64,000 nt of DNA from the NCBI GenBank assembly GCA_949825065.1, contig OX463849.1:6696001-6760000 (forward strand), in the 5' to 3' direction. The DNA comes from Odontocerum albicorne (lineage: Eukaryota; Arthropoda; Insecta; Trichoptera; Odontoceridae). The translations under genes were made by a program, and so were the position numbers. The notes beneath the pieces are model-generated. The model had not been told where the DNA came from and did not search any database. It saw only the letters and a list, made by a program, of their open reading frames with translations. Below, piece by piece: positions 42,965 through 53,449 of the stretch; the stretch's first letter is position 1; each line of letters starts with the position of its first letter.

Positions 42965-43575
42965 GTCATAAGTCTTCTTCTCCCTAGCACCATCCCAATT
43001 CACTGTCTGCGAAGACTGTTGGAGTCAGCGCTCCTCGTCCTCAAGTAATATGCTCTGCTGTCCCGGACTACGTCCTCCAGGCCGTGCCTGTGCATCAGGT
43101 TATCTTTTTGCACAACCCACGAATTCTTTGGTCTTCCTCTGGTTGTTATTCAAGGAAGATCCATGGAGATTGCCTGGTTCACAATGTGGTAGGGTACTCT
43201 GCGTCCAACGTGCCCATACCATCTCAATCGCCTCTCCTTCATCTTACTGTTGATGTCTGTAACACCTAGACTTCCACGAATGCGTGAACTTTTTATTTTG
43301 TCTCTTAGGGACATACCAGCTGACCATTTTAGCATGCGCTTTTCAGCAGTTTCTAGTTGCTTGGAGTAAAAGTTATACATCGCCCAGCATTCGGAGCCAT
43401 AGAGGAGTGCGGATCTGACAATCGTTTGGTATACTTTTCCTTTTTACTTTACTGGCATTTTCGGATCACATACTCGTAGAACTCCCGTCATTGATCTAAA
43501 CTTCATCCAGCCCACATTAATTATATGTGTTACATCTGCTGCACATCCTCCATCGTTATGGATGAGTGATAATTC
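42965..43575 (-). pseudogene. RTE-like LINE fragment, second copy of the 377-973 family
   Basis: On the minus strand: IHNDGGCAADVTHIINVGWM, KFRSMTGVL, then a frameshifting six-base-plus change, CDPKMPVK. Then LETAEKRMLKWSAGMSLRD, IRGSLGVTDINSKMKERRLR and WYGHVGRRVPYHIVNQA, followed by the LRTRR-type tail in another frame. It is collinear with 377-973. The copy carries TACTCGTA at 43471-43478 where the sister has only TA, and a few other indels break the frame. Confidence 0.8.
43471..43478. other. Putative transposon excision footprint TACTCGTA
   Basis: This copy reads ggatcacaTACTCGTAgaact. The sister LINE (complement near 495-510) reads ggatgacaTAgaact. Six bases, CTCG plus TA, were gained at TA. 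Confidence 0.65.
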
Positions 43576-43689
43576 TTCACGACAAAGAAGATATTGGATA
43601 TTTTTAAGTCGATAAATGTTATCCAAGTTCAAAATATGCGAAAACTGAATTTTTTGTTGAAATCGACGTAAAAAATTAGTCATGCCCGT

Positions 43690-43895
43690 TAATGAGGATG
43701 AAATTCGATCTATGAAGTATTTTAAATTGCTATTTTAACATCGTTAATGACTACGCTGAAAATATCCGATAAATTTCAGCAATTTCAGTAATTTAAGTTT
43801 TTTTTAATGACTCTTCCCTTCAAAATTTAATACAGTGAAGATAAATTGAATTTAAAAATATTTGAAAACTATTTAAATACAAGTAAAAAAAAAAT
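43690..43895. other. AT-rich spacer
   Basis: No feature supported. Confidence 0.5.
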
Positions 43896-43899
43896 ATTT

Positions 43900-44050
43900 G
43901 CGTATTTTCACGCTATCTATGATCCTTTTAGGGTTGGCCGAAATGACAATTCGCCACGCCTTTTTATTCACGCACAAAGCCTACGCCTCTTTCACGTTCA
44001 TACATCGCATGTTACATGCTCTTCTGTTTATCATACTCCGTTTCTTCCTT
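43900..44050 (-). mobile_element. LINE family C 3' tail fragment
   Basis: Minus strand: 'atgtatgaacgtgaaagagg', 'gtgaataaaaaggcgtggcg', 'tttcggccaaccctaa'. Divergent but ordered as in the other tails. Confidence 0.45.
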
Positions 44051-44159
44051 GATCTATTTCTTCTTTCTCCTTTCATTTTTTCCTTGATCAATTTCTTCAT
44101 CGGTTTCTATTCTGAGACATATATTTGTTTTGTCAGTAATTTTTTTTAAATTGCAATAC

Positions 44160-44400
44160 GGTATTTAGCTTATTTTCTTGATTTTATCAAAGGTTTTGAT
44201 TTTAAATTTGTGGAACTCCATATTAGAATATTAAATAATAAATAACGTTGTTGTTACATTCTTTACCAAGGATCTATTCTGGCGGAATGACTCCATTCCA
44301 CCTAAATAGAGCTTCGGGATAGGAAGTGGATACACAACACTTGCTTCTTTTCGGGAATAAATGTTATTAGAGAAATAACAAACGAATTTATTTTGAAATA
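44160..44400. repeat. Dispersed repeat ('ccattccacctaaa' type)
   Basis: Shares 'tcattccgcctaaa'-like and 'gataggaagt' text and a 'ttattagagaaataacaaa' end with 55485-55700 and 56580-56750. Low-copy, unclassified. Confidence 0.4.
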
Positions 44401-44603
44401 TTTGAAGTTAATTTTACTGAGAATATCCTTCCTTTTGTGAAATATTGAATTTTTTACACAGTATGTATTATAATTACGATTTGTCAGTTATGCATTTAAA
44501 TGTTATACATTTAAAAATAAAACCATTATACATTTAAAAATAAAACCACTTATTGAGATTTTTTTTGTATCTAAAATAGAAAATATTTTTGTATCTAATA
44601 TAT

Positions 44604-45239
44604 AAAATAGAAAATACCATCAAAAAAATTGCTACAAATAATGGCTATCCTGGAAGCCTCATTGATTCACTTTTAAAAAACAAAACAATAAAGAAACTTA
44701 TAAAAGATTATATATTTAACGACACCTATAAGCATACCTATAAATGGAGCAAAGTCCTATTTATAAAAAATATATCAAATGAAATAACCAAAAATATTCC
44801 AAGTCACATAAAGCCAGCTTTTTACACTAACTTTAATCTCCGGAAACTCTTATTTAATGGGAAAGGCAAAAATGGAATACTTAGCAACAGTGGTGTGTAT
44901 AAACTTTTATGTGCTGACTGTGATTATTTCTATATAGGAAAGACAGGAAGATCTTTTGAAAAGAGATTTCGTGAACACAAATCCGGCTTAACAAATCCTC
45001 TAATTTATTCTGAAATGGCTAATCATTGTCACCGTGAGAATCATACTTTTTCTATCGATGATGCCAAATTCTTACATATTAGTGGCAACGGAAATAAATT
45101 GGACAGATTAGAGGCCCTAGAAATTTCTAAGTCAGTATACCGATCGGAACATCTGTTGAACAGTTATTTCCCCAAAATCTCCCCGCTCTTGGTCGAAATT
45201 ATCCCTAGCCTTCCTCACCCCCCAGCCTCCAACCGTTGA
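44604..45239 (+). pseudogene. Penelope-like RT linker and GIY-YIG endonuclease
   Basis: The open frame (44589-45239, 216 codons, opened by a TTG with no methionine start, as expected for a truncated copy) begins with the post-RT segment IKKIATNNGYPGSLIDSLL. It then has the GIY-YIG nuclease typical of Penelope-like elements: GVY at residues 102-104, a C108-x2-C111 pair, YIG at 115-117, and RSFEKRFREH with Arg121, Arg126 and His130. HCH at 146-148 follows, with the candidate catalytic Glu in LEALEIS (175-178). The C108/C111 and H146/H148 set fits the zinc-finger-like CCHH insert of Penelope endonucleases. The domain is uninterrupted and keeps its key residues, so the nuclease part could still fold, but without RT it cannot move the element. 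The enzyme nicks target DNA to prime reverse transcription. Confidence 0.88.
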
Positions 45240-45291
45240 AGCGTCTATATCGGTACCAGTTCGAACAGCATTTAGTCTTGTTTGCGCTCCC

Positions 45292-45336
45292 CTGAAGATG
45301 AGGTGAAATCCTTGAAACCGGTAGGGTTATACCGTC
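45292..45336 (+). ncRNA. Hammerhead-ribozyme-like motif at Penelope-like 3' end
   Basis: CTGAAGA (45292-45298), a hairpin GAGG-TGAAAT-CCTT, GAAA (45314-45317), then ACCGGTA and TACCGT forming helix III with one bulged C, ending in TC (45335-45336) where cleavage would occur. Helix I is not obvious. Hammerheads are known in Penelope-like terminal repeats, so the reading is plausible, but activity is unproven. Confidence 0.45.
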
Positions 45337-45429
45337 ACAAAAAAGTGGAATAAACAGTGTTTGTTAAAAATAAATTACAATGTCTTTAAACCTCCCCAAC
45401 GTTAATGCCTTAACTATAAACAACATAAT

Positions 45430-45765
45430 GTATCAAAGAGCTTAACATAATAACAAATTGATAAAAATTACATATAAATGTATGGAAGAACTTAACAAAA
45501 TAATAAATTGATATATTTAAATATTACTTACATATAAATGTATCAAAGAACTTAACAAAATAATAAATTGATATATTTAAATATTACTTACACATAAATG
45601 TATCAAAGAACTTAACAAAAGAATAAATTGATATATTTAAATATTACTTAGATATAAATGTATCAAAGAGCTTAACAGAATAATAAATTGATCTTTGATA
45701 CATTTATATATAAAAATTACATATAAATGTATCAAAGATCTTAACAAAATAATTAAGTCAACATT
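45430..45765. repeat. 60-bp tandem repeat, about 5 units
   Basis: The unit 'tatcaaagaacttaacaaaa' 'taataaattgatatatttaa' 'atattacttacatataaatg' starts within about 10 bp of the Penelope-like tail. The last unit contains an inverted 'ctttgatacatttatata'. Confidence 0.9.
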
Positions 45766-46220
45766 TTAAATATACTAGAGGCAAAACATTCACACCAATC
45801 CGAGTGAAAAAAAAAAGTTAACAAGTCCGTTTCGCAGCTGTTAACAATTCACATAATTCATTTATATCCACAAGAAGTCTTTCATTAAATCGCTCCCTGA
45901 AATGTTGAAATAAAAATCCTTTTTTATACGTCCGTTCGCGTTAAACACAGAGCAATAAGGATGGAGTAAATTACAGGGCACTTTTCCAAAGCGTCCCAAA
46001 GGAACCTTAAAGAATCGGAACTAGTTCCTTTTGTATCCGGTGCTGATTGGTTCAAACACGCAAGTTTCGACTCCATTTTAGTTCTTCGCACCAATTACCG
46101 GTCAGGAAATGGATCTGCTTTTAACAAACCGGCCAATTGTATAGAAGTTCAAATAAATTTGTCTAGAAAGTTATTTAACGATCTGAAAGTAAGAACATGC
46201 CCGTTTGTCGAATTTGTAAT
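45766..46220. other. Spacer
   Basis: No supported gene or repeat. Confidence 0.45.
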
Positions 46221-46224
46221 GTAG

Positions 46225-46685
46225 AGAAAGGGACTAGTTTTAATTGAATTTATTTTTTATATAATTAACAAACGCAAATTTTAATAATCTTTAAATCACT
46301 ACTTTTCATCCCCTTGACCAGTCGTGGAGAAACTCACGTGCTGAGACCAGCCCACGAGGTTCTTTTTTGTGGCTCAAGTAAGCTTGCAGTGTGATGTCAC
46401 ATGACAATATACTTAAGCGAAACCTGATTATTTAGTAAGGCAAAACTCTCACTTAAGTTTTACTTTATTTTTTTTTATATCATTAACAAATGCAAATTTT
46501 TAAATTTAATAATCTTTAAATCACTGCATTTCATCCCCTTGACCAGTCATGGAGAAACTTGGGCTCACAGCCCGAGACCAAACCACGAGGTTATTTTTTA
46601 TGGCCCGATTAGGCTTACAGCGTGATGTCACATCATGACAAACTACTTAAGCGAAACCTGATTATTTAGTGGGGAAAAACTCATA
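46225..46685. repeat. ~230-bp tandem duplication
   Basis: Two units share 'aataatctttaaatcact', 'catccccttgaccagtc', 'gtgatgtcaca' and 'taagcgaaacctgattattt'. They differ by small indels. Confidence 0.85.
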
Positions 46686-46689
46686 CATT

Positions 46690-47590
46690 AGCATGTGTTC
46701 TTTTGTATTTATGGTATTAATATTGCTGTAAAATAATATTTTATCTTTTTCTGATATTCTGAATTTTATAATCAGTTAAACTTTTTAGAATTAATTATCT
46801 AAGTCATCTCTACAAGTGCACAAAAAACGATGAGAAGGCACCAAATATCAGTTCTTGTAATAACAGTTCTGTCTTAATTTTGTTATTTCTTACTTATTTT
46901 GAAGTCAAACTAATTCTTTGTAGTTTTACAATACACATATGGTATATACATTATTTGAAAATAGTATTTTGGTAAAGATTTTTTTGTTTTGTCGAGTCAT
47001 TCGTCTTGTGATTAAAAATACTTGTGATATATGTATCAACTTGTATATGCAAATAAACCTTCTTAAAAATTAGTATCCATTAAAACCAAAGATCAAGAAT
47101 ACGCGAAATTAAGAATGTTAATAAAAAAAAAGCTGCCTAACAGGGAAAGGTAGATAATACGAAGATAGTTTATTTTACACTGTTTATTTTTGAAGTAATT
47201 GTAATTAAATTACATACATAATTGTAATTAGAAGTGTAATAATTGATTTATAATAAATAAATAAATCGTTTATTTAACTATAGTATTTATTAATTTGTTG
47301 TCGTCTGGCCTTAGTTGATTTTAAGCAGACAGAATATGACCACCTAGATACAAGTTTAAGCACCCCTGATCTTGAGCGCAGAGGCTTTATTTACCCCATA
47401 CTGTCCGATCCCCTAGCGCATCAACCCAATCCACTTGAAGGTTTTGCTGACAGTCTCTCAAATTGTTCATTCTACCCGTTTCTCGGGCTTTTCACTGGTC
47501 GCTTTCTACATAGGATTAACTCATATTTTTTTATGTTCTATATGCCTTCATTTGAATGACATACAAAGCCTCCACAGCTTAGAATTGGTA
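46690..47590. other. AT-rich spacer
   Basis: No feature supported. Confidence 0.5.
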
Positions 47591-47599
47591 GTAAAACTT

Positions 47600-48020
47600 G
47601 TGTTATGTTAATGGCATAAAAGTATTTAAGAGAATTGTTATCCTCAATATTTCAAACATAAGAATGCGTGCAATTAAAATAGTACATAGGGTTGTAATGT
47701 ATGACGAAATACGGAAAGAAGTAATTAGGGATAAACATGAACTTAAGAATGATGCGTTGAGTAAGAAAAGAAGAGTAATCTGAGATGGTTTGGGTATGTG
47801 GTACGAATGAAAGAAGAAATAATAACAAAACAATCATACAGGGCAAATGTCTACAAACAAAATAAACATACAGGGCAAAAGGGTTTGGTAGAAGTCGACC
47901 AAGGAAGATATGGTTAAAGATATTTTAAAAGAAGAAAATGTAAGAAGTAAGAGAAATCGTAGTTGCTGTATTAAAAGTTGTAAAGATCTGGAAGATATGA
48001 AATATGTGAATCAGGATAAA
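47600..48020 (+). mobile_element. LINE family C, decayed coding end and tail
   Basis: 'gagatggtttgggtatgtgg' gives RWFGYV, 'gtagaagtcgaccaaggaag' with 'atatggttaaagatatttta' gives the GRPRKIWL block, and 'ggaagatatgaaatatgtga' starts the tail. An extra 'aaacatacagggcaaa' duplicates in place. Several stops. Confidence 0.55.
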
Positions 48021-48043
48021 GAAGTTCTCTCAGAACAACAGAA

Positions 48044-48430
48044 ATGAAAACACTGCGGCATATCGTAGGTAGAACCCTTAGAGATAAGATACCTAATGAG
48101 GAAATCCGCAGAAGTTGTAACATTGAGGACATCGTGAGATGGAGTAGGCAGAAAATACGATTCTGGAGGGACCACGTTGAGAGGATGGACGCAAGAATAC
48201 CTAAGATTGCAATGCACGAGATTCTAGAGGGCCGTCGACCACCGAGACATCCACCAAAGAGATGAAGAGAAAGTTGGACATCTTCGTCACAGGACCAAAA
48301 CTGAAATCTTATATAAACAGATCGCAAGATCTAGAAGAAGAAGATAAAGAAGACTGCTGCTCTGTCCTCTCAGTCTACCCCAGAAGGGATTAAAAGGTAA
48401 AGAGGATGATGGTTTGTATGCATGTATATT
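48044..48430 (+). pseudogene. LINE C-terminal fragment and tail
   Basis: A 73-codon frame reads TLRHIVGRTLRDKIPNEEI, RRSCNIEDIVRWSRQKIRFW, RDHVERMDARIPKIAMHEIL and EGRRPPRHPPKR before a stop. ESWTSSSQDQN is on the far side. This is the typical end of an RTE-like LINE protein (RIPNEExR…W…HxxRM…GRRPxGRPPKRW). A noncoding tail with 'ctgtcctctcagtctacccc' and 'gatgatggtttgtatgcatg' follows. It is related to 19830-20040. Confidence 0.75.
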
Positions 48431-48599
48431 TAATAAACGAGGATGTTGTTTTGAAACGCGAATCTTCTTGAATTAATATTTGGCCACGAGAAAATAGCGC
48501 TATAAAATAATTTATATATTAACATATAAATAATTAATTTTGAAAAAAAAAATATTGAAACTTTTTTCAACAGCTTTTTTTATTAATACAACTTTTATG

Positions 48600-48765
48600 G
48601 TAAGTAATACGTGTATATCTGTCTTTCAAGTAGCAAGTTCGATTTCAGTTGAAAACCTGAAGTTTTCACTTAAAGTGCGTATAACATTTTTCTGGTTTAT
48701 TGGAAGAGATTGCCTTACGGCAATAAGTTCCCCAGGTTGTACTTTATACAACGAAAGTTAATACA
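48600..48765 (+). mobile_element. tRNA-headed SINE (family A), head decayed
   Basis: 'caagttcgatttcagttgaa' marks the B-box area. The body 'gttttcacttaaagtgcg' and the tail 'ttggaagagattgccttacg' 'gcaataagtt' match the family and the Jockey-like LINE 3' end. Confidence 0.65.
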
Positions 48766-48769
48766 ATAC

Positions 48770-49130
48770 AATAATAAATCTTTATAATTTCCAATAGGCA
48801 TGTTATCCAGATTTCAGGATTATTTTCTGATGAAAATCAATTACAAATTGTACTAGCTGTCGTTCCCCGTTTAATCTATTTTTTATTTTTCTGGTAAGTA
48901 GGGAAAAATTGTTAGCTAGGAACAAGCTTACTATTAAATACAAATCGTGAAGATGATCATATTCGTATCGCTCAAGCAGGAGACAATAGCATTTTGTATG
49001 ACAAACCTTGTTAATTTCGTCATATTTAAAGTAAGTAATATATTTAAACATGAAATAAATTGTTACCGTATGTTATTGTCCAGATCAATAAAAACCTGGA
49101 CTCGTTTCCTATTGATAAACTCGTATCTCA
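48770..49130. other. AT-rich spacer
   Basis: No feature supported. Confidence 0.45.
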
Positions 49131-49429
49131 TCCGTGAGTCTATCGAAATGGAAAGTGAGGCAGTATTTAATAGAAACCTTTGTAAGAGCAGCAACCGAGG
49201 GGTCATTTATCCTGCCGGAACGGAAAGCAATAAAGGATAACGGGCCACTGGATCTCATTACCGTGAATCTAGCTGAAAATGATCACCACTACTTTCTAGT
49301 TATTTTCCAAATCATTGTTTTAAGAATAAATAGTTTGATAAACCCCTTTAATTCACATATAAAATTTCAACGTTCTAATAATTTAAAAACTTGTTCAAAA
49401 ACTACTAGCGTGGACGTAGACAGCAAAAA

Positions 49430-50470
49430 ATCTCAAACCAGCTGTCCAATAAAAGTACATCTGACTGCTGGTATTCCACAAAGTGGAATACTGTCACCAA
49501 CTGGTTTTTTTTCAATCTTGGTTGACTCTATAATTCAAAAGCTGTGGAGCGTATGATATATCATTTATGTGCAGACGATCTTCAATTGAATTCTAGCTTT
49601 TATCCCCGAAATGTGTTTCTTCTGCTGCTGATATCATGAATTATGATCTCAGCTGCACCACGCAGTGGTCTACAGAAAATGGTATACTTGTAAATCTTCT
49701 AAAATAACAATTAATTATCGTGAGAAGCTGATGTCTTCTATCAATGGCCTTCCAATATTTTACCTGTATTAAAATCGATGTTTCAGTAAATTTGAATTGA
49801 TCATATATCAAAAACCATGGAATCTTTATTGATGAAAATCTGAGTTGAGGTAATCAAATCTCAGGGTTGAACCACTTTATCTTTTTTTTTTATAATAAAG
49901 TAATCTATAATACAAACTGATCTAATTTAAAGATTTTAACTAGCAACTTAATGTTAATTTCCTGCATGTAATTTTTGTTTCAAATAATCTTAATATTTAA
50001 TTTCTTGAACCGCTAGATCTTTGCTTCCCTACGTCTCTTAATATGATGCGTAATTTGCTGCCTGTTTTGATTCAAATACTACTGTCACAATTTATTATGC
50101 TTCCATTATTTGACTACAGTGACGTTTGTTATCTGGATGTCAACGAGATGTTGGACAAGTTAGAGAGTATGACTTCGTATCCGAGTTTTGGAACAAAGTA
50201 CAACTGTTTAAAATCTATCAGCGAAGGAACCTTCACATGCTGTCAACATTGTGTTGCATGCTTAACAATCCCTTTTATCTTTTATATCTTCGCAAAAAAC
50301 TTCAGTTTCTCTCAAAATAAAATACGTTCCTTTCAATCGACCGATGAGAAACTCTTTTGCATGTTATACCTACATACCGCACCACTTTTAACACATTACA
50401 TTAAATATCGCAAACCGATAACTCTTATCTCATCTCCCCTCTTTATTACAAATCAATACGTAATATAAAT
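49430..50470 (+). pseudogene. Older Jockey/CR1-like reverse transcriptase fragment
   Basis: HLTAGIPQSGILSPTGFFSI is RT motif B. In another frame YHLCADDLQLNSSFYPRNV gives motif C as C-ADD where functional copies have YADD. Later LLSQFIMLPLFDYSDVCYLD followed by LDKLE matches LFFPILYYADVCYLDV at 38260-38330. Stops and frameshifts lie between blocks and much of the thumb is lost. It is homologous to 37543-38725 but much older. Confidence 0.7.
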
Positions 50471-50754
50471 AAATTCAATTTCAATATCTTTTCGTATTAG
50501 TGCAAATACCGAGATTAAGTATTCCCCACTTGAATTCTAAGTTGAAACACAAATTAAATATTGGCGGAGAATCTAGGATATCTCGTGGGAGAATTGTGAA
50601 AATAAACCAAGTGTGGACTTGTTTTTCAATATTTTAGAATTAATAAAGCATTCGTGTAAACTTTTCTCGCTTATATTGCTACTCTTTTTTTCCTCCTTCA
50701 ATATCTTCCAAAATGTTTTAATGATTCTATTGAAAACTGAGACCCTTATCGTAT

Positions 50755-51540
50755 GGCATTTTCCTTGAGTGCTGGAAGACAGATCTATTGATCTTTATAC
50801 CTAAGTGTTGCGATAAACTGAAAAAAAAAACAAAATCATACAGGCCAATAACCCTCATCCCGCTTTTAGGAGGGAATCTAGGATATTTTGGATAAACTCG
50901 TTGTAATGAGAGGATCAGTTCTCATTTTGAATAGAACTGCACACTTTCCCTTTCCAATTTGGATTAAGAAAATAAAACTCCTTCGAGGATGTCATTTGCC
51001 ACCTTCAACTGTAAGGGGTAGACTCAAGAAAGATATAATATGTATTCTTGATTCCTCTCAATATTTCAGACACCTTCAATGGCGCCTGATGGCCTATGAT
51101 TTGAAAGAAATTAAAACTCTTCAATGTTCCAGGGAACATTTTCTGATAATTCAGAACATTTTCAGAGATCGCAGGGGGAAAATTTACTACAGATCTGAGT
51201 TTTTAGATAGGGAGGTCGAAATTGGCTGCACTTAGGGCAGTTATTTGGGTCCTTTGCTGCGGGTCATCCTCATGGGCAATCCGTCAAAATAAATCTGCCC
51301 CCGGGTTGTATGATTCAGGCATACGTGGATTCCGGCCTTGTTCTAATAAGAGCATATTTTAGGGCCTCAATCTAAAGCTTCTCATCGGTTTGCTTGGCCC
51401 GGATTGGTAAGTGAGGTAGATGAATAGATATAAAAAAACTTCACTCCGGATACTGTTGAAGGTGTCTCTTGTATATATCTAACACTAAGGGACATACCAT
51501 TCAACGCCACAGGAACAACCATCAAAAAAATATATTGTAA
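50755..51540 (+). pseudogene. LINE reverse transcriptase fragment (R1/I-like)
   Basis: The frames include SYRPITLIPLLGG (the conserved YRPI-L-P block). Then come FRHLQWRLMAYDLKEIKTLQ, IFRDRRGKIYYRSEFLDREV and EIGC, a stop, GSYLGPLLRVILM, which reads as motif B (GCPQGSxLGPxLW) with a stop in it. These motifs suggest an R1- or I-like RT, different from the Jockey-like copies. No YxDD box is recognisable. Confidence 0.6.
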
Positions 51541-51544
51541 TGCC

Positions 51545-52660
51545 CCATATACTTAGATCGATTAGGAACAATCAATTTATTGGGTTAAGTTGAAACTGAC
51601 ATCGCAGGTCTCGTCCTCTCCTTAAAACTATTAAAATTGTAAATATTGCATTGGGGGTAGTAAAAGCTATATAACCATATTAACTACATTCGTTTAGAGA
51701 TCGTAAATATGTATTTACGATATTCAAACCTAGAAATAAGATAACATTAATAAATGTAGGTTTCTCAAAGTTCAAAAAGCAATTTGATTCCTCATAAAAC
51801 ATTTTTAATATCCCGACTCCATATTTCAACGGGGAAACGGCGAAGCGCACTTGTTAAGCGAAAAATAATTCCATTTTCCTGCTTTTGAAATGAATGTATT
51901 CCATTTGAATGCTTTATGTAATGGCGCTTTTTTGGTCGAACATTGTCAATTAATCGATTCAGGGTTCATTAGAGGGTGGTGGATGAAAAATTACAATTCG
52001 GCGTGTTAAAAATATATACAAATAAACGTTGAAAATGTTCATTAGGGATTAATAAATTATTCTAGAACAAGAATTCACAATACCGAAGGTACCCAGGGTA
52101 AACTTTTGAATAACGATATGACAGATTTGCTAACATTGTTTTTATAATAAGTGAGTCCATTATTGTTTAAATCAAATCAATGTTTTAATTATACTTTCGA
52201 GTGAAACATGAAAACTTATTTAGAAAACAAAATTTTACAGAGTTTAATTCATTCATTCAAACTTCTATAATTTTTGAGACACAAATGGACTCCTTAAATT
52301 AGAATTCATTTATACTCGTACATGAATGATACTTCTATTGTACCGAAGGATTTTATATATATCATTTGTTTTGTTACCGCAAGTAACTCTCTGTTCGCTT
52401 CTATATATCTCAAACTCATACATAAAAGTGAGACAGACATACATATATCGATAAATCAATTAAAATGAAGATTTTGTTGTACTCGTATCTATTACTTTTT
52501 GATTGGATGAATGAAAGCCCCTAACTCGTAACGAGTTGCCGCAGTCGCTGGACCTCGTAGTCGAGGATTCCCTTGCCATTCCAACGTCAATTCAGTTGCA
52601 AAGCGAAGCTGTACTGTGGAGTTATTTTTTTTATAAGTGAGAGAACCGTTGCACACAAGA
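51545..52660. other. AT-rich spacer
   Basis: No supported gene. TACTCGTA octamers at 52313-52320 and 52480-52487. An unusual CCTCGTAGTCGAGG lies near 52552-52565. Confidence 0.5.
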
Positions 52661-52669
52661 AATCTTACC

Positions 52670-52731
52670 AGTCACACCGCTATACTAGATCCGATGGAAC
52701 ACCAAAGTTAAGCGATCGGAGCACACCGGTA
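52670..52731 (+). mobile_element. 5S rRNA-like segment
   Basis: 'tccgatggaacaccaaagtt' 'aagcgatcgg' resembles the internal-promoter region of 5S rRNA (TCCGATCACC-AAGTTAAGC). It is short and flanked directly by an inverted SINE, so I read it as a 5S-derived SINE head or a 5S pseudogene fragment, not a functional gene. Confidence 0.45.
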
Positions 52732-52764
52732 TGTTTTTTCCCTTTTTTTTTGGAAGAAGAGATA

Positions 52765-52895
52765 TGAAGGTATCCTTTTACCCTAATACTAGGCGGATAA
52801 AATGCGTGTCTCATTAGAGGGGAATAGAACTGCGTGGGGTTTGAACCGGCAACCTTCTGCACGGAAGTCTTAGTGTACGATCATGTACCTCAGTA
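52765..52895 (-). mobile_element. tRNA-headed SINE (family B), inverted copy
   Basis: On the minus strand: 'gtgcagaaggttgccggttc' then 'aaaccccacg' (B box GGTTCAAACCC), 'gacacgcattttatccgcct' and 'agggtaaaaggataccttc', matching 4205-4410. Confidence 0.65.
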
Positions 52896-52955
52896 ACGAG
52901 TATTATACAATTGTACGGCACCCTAATGCAGCGGATCCGGCTCGAAGGAACACTT

Positions 52956-53449
52956 TGTACGGCACCGGTACAAAGGACTGTAGAAATAGGTCGATGGCTG
53001 CCGCTCAATACTCGGAGATTTCGGCTCACTTTATGCTTTCCGGTGAAAAGTAGCAGGGTGAAGAGATTCCTCTTAGGCAGGTAGTAGATGGTCGCAAGTA
53101 AAAGGCAGAAGACTGGAGCGAACTAAGAATATATTGTTTACTTTTGGCACTCCTTATGTGTGGCCAATCGCTCATCGCAAGCGCCTGTTTTCGCCCGTGC
53201 ATGCCGTCATGATTGGCGAAATATCACAATTCTCGCAAGTTTTCGCATGCATGGGCCGGCGGACTTTTAATACTTTTTTGCGCGATGGCCGCGCATAAGG
53301 AACTTTTCAGTTACGGTCGTGACACACCACGGACCTGAACAAACATAAAAATATCATACAAAACATCCAAATAAAGCCAAAAATTTAAAAAATCCAAATT
53401 ACAATAAAATTTATCTATCATTTTTATGGTGTCGCATACGTCCGATACA
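52956..53449 (+). mobile_element. Unclassified 0.5-kb dispersed repeat, copy 3
   Basis: Starts 'tgtacggcaccggtacaaag' and ends 'tcgcatacgtccgataca'. A second 'ttgtacggcacc' at about 52910 precedes it, suggesting a partial duplication of its left edge. Confidence 0.75.

Larger units (their letters stand above)
44580..45440 (+). mobile_element. 5'-truncated Penelope-like element
   Basis: Contains the end of the RT-endonuclease polyprotein followed by the 3' terminal region with a hammerhead-like core (45292-45336) and the tail 'taaacagtgtttgttaaaaa', 'aatgtctttaaacctcccc', 'aatgccttaactataaac'. The same terminal region occurs at 3664, 6595, 23522, 39034 and 59521. The RT proper is missing. Confidence 0.85.

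Noticed and set aside
52891..52900. Further footprint (AACGAGTATT)
   Set aside because: Differs from the octamer at the first base and I could not establish a sister sequence with a bare TA.
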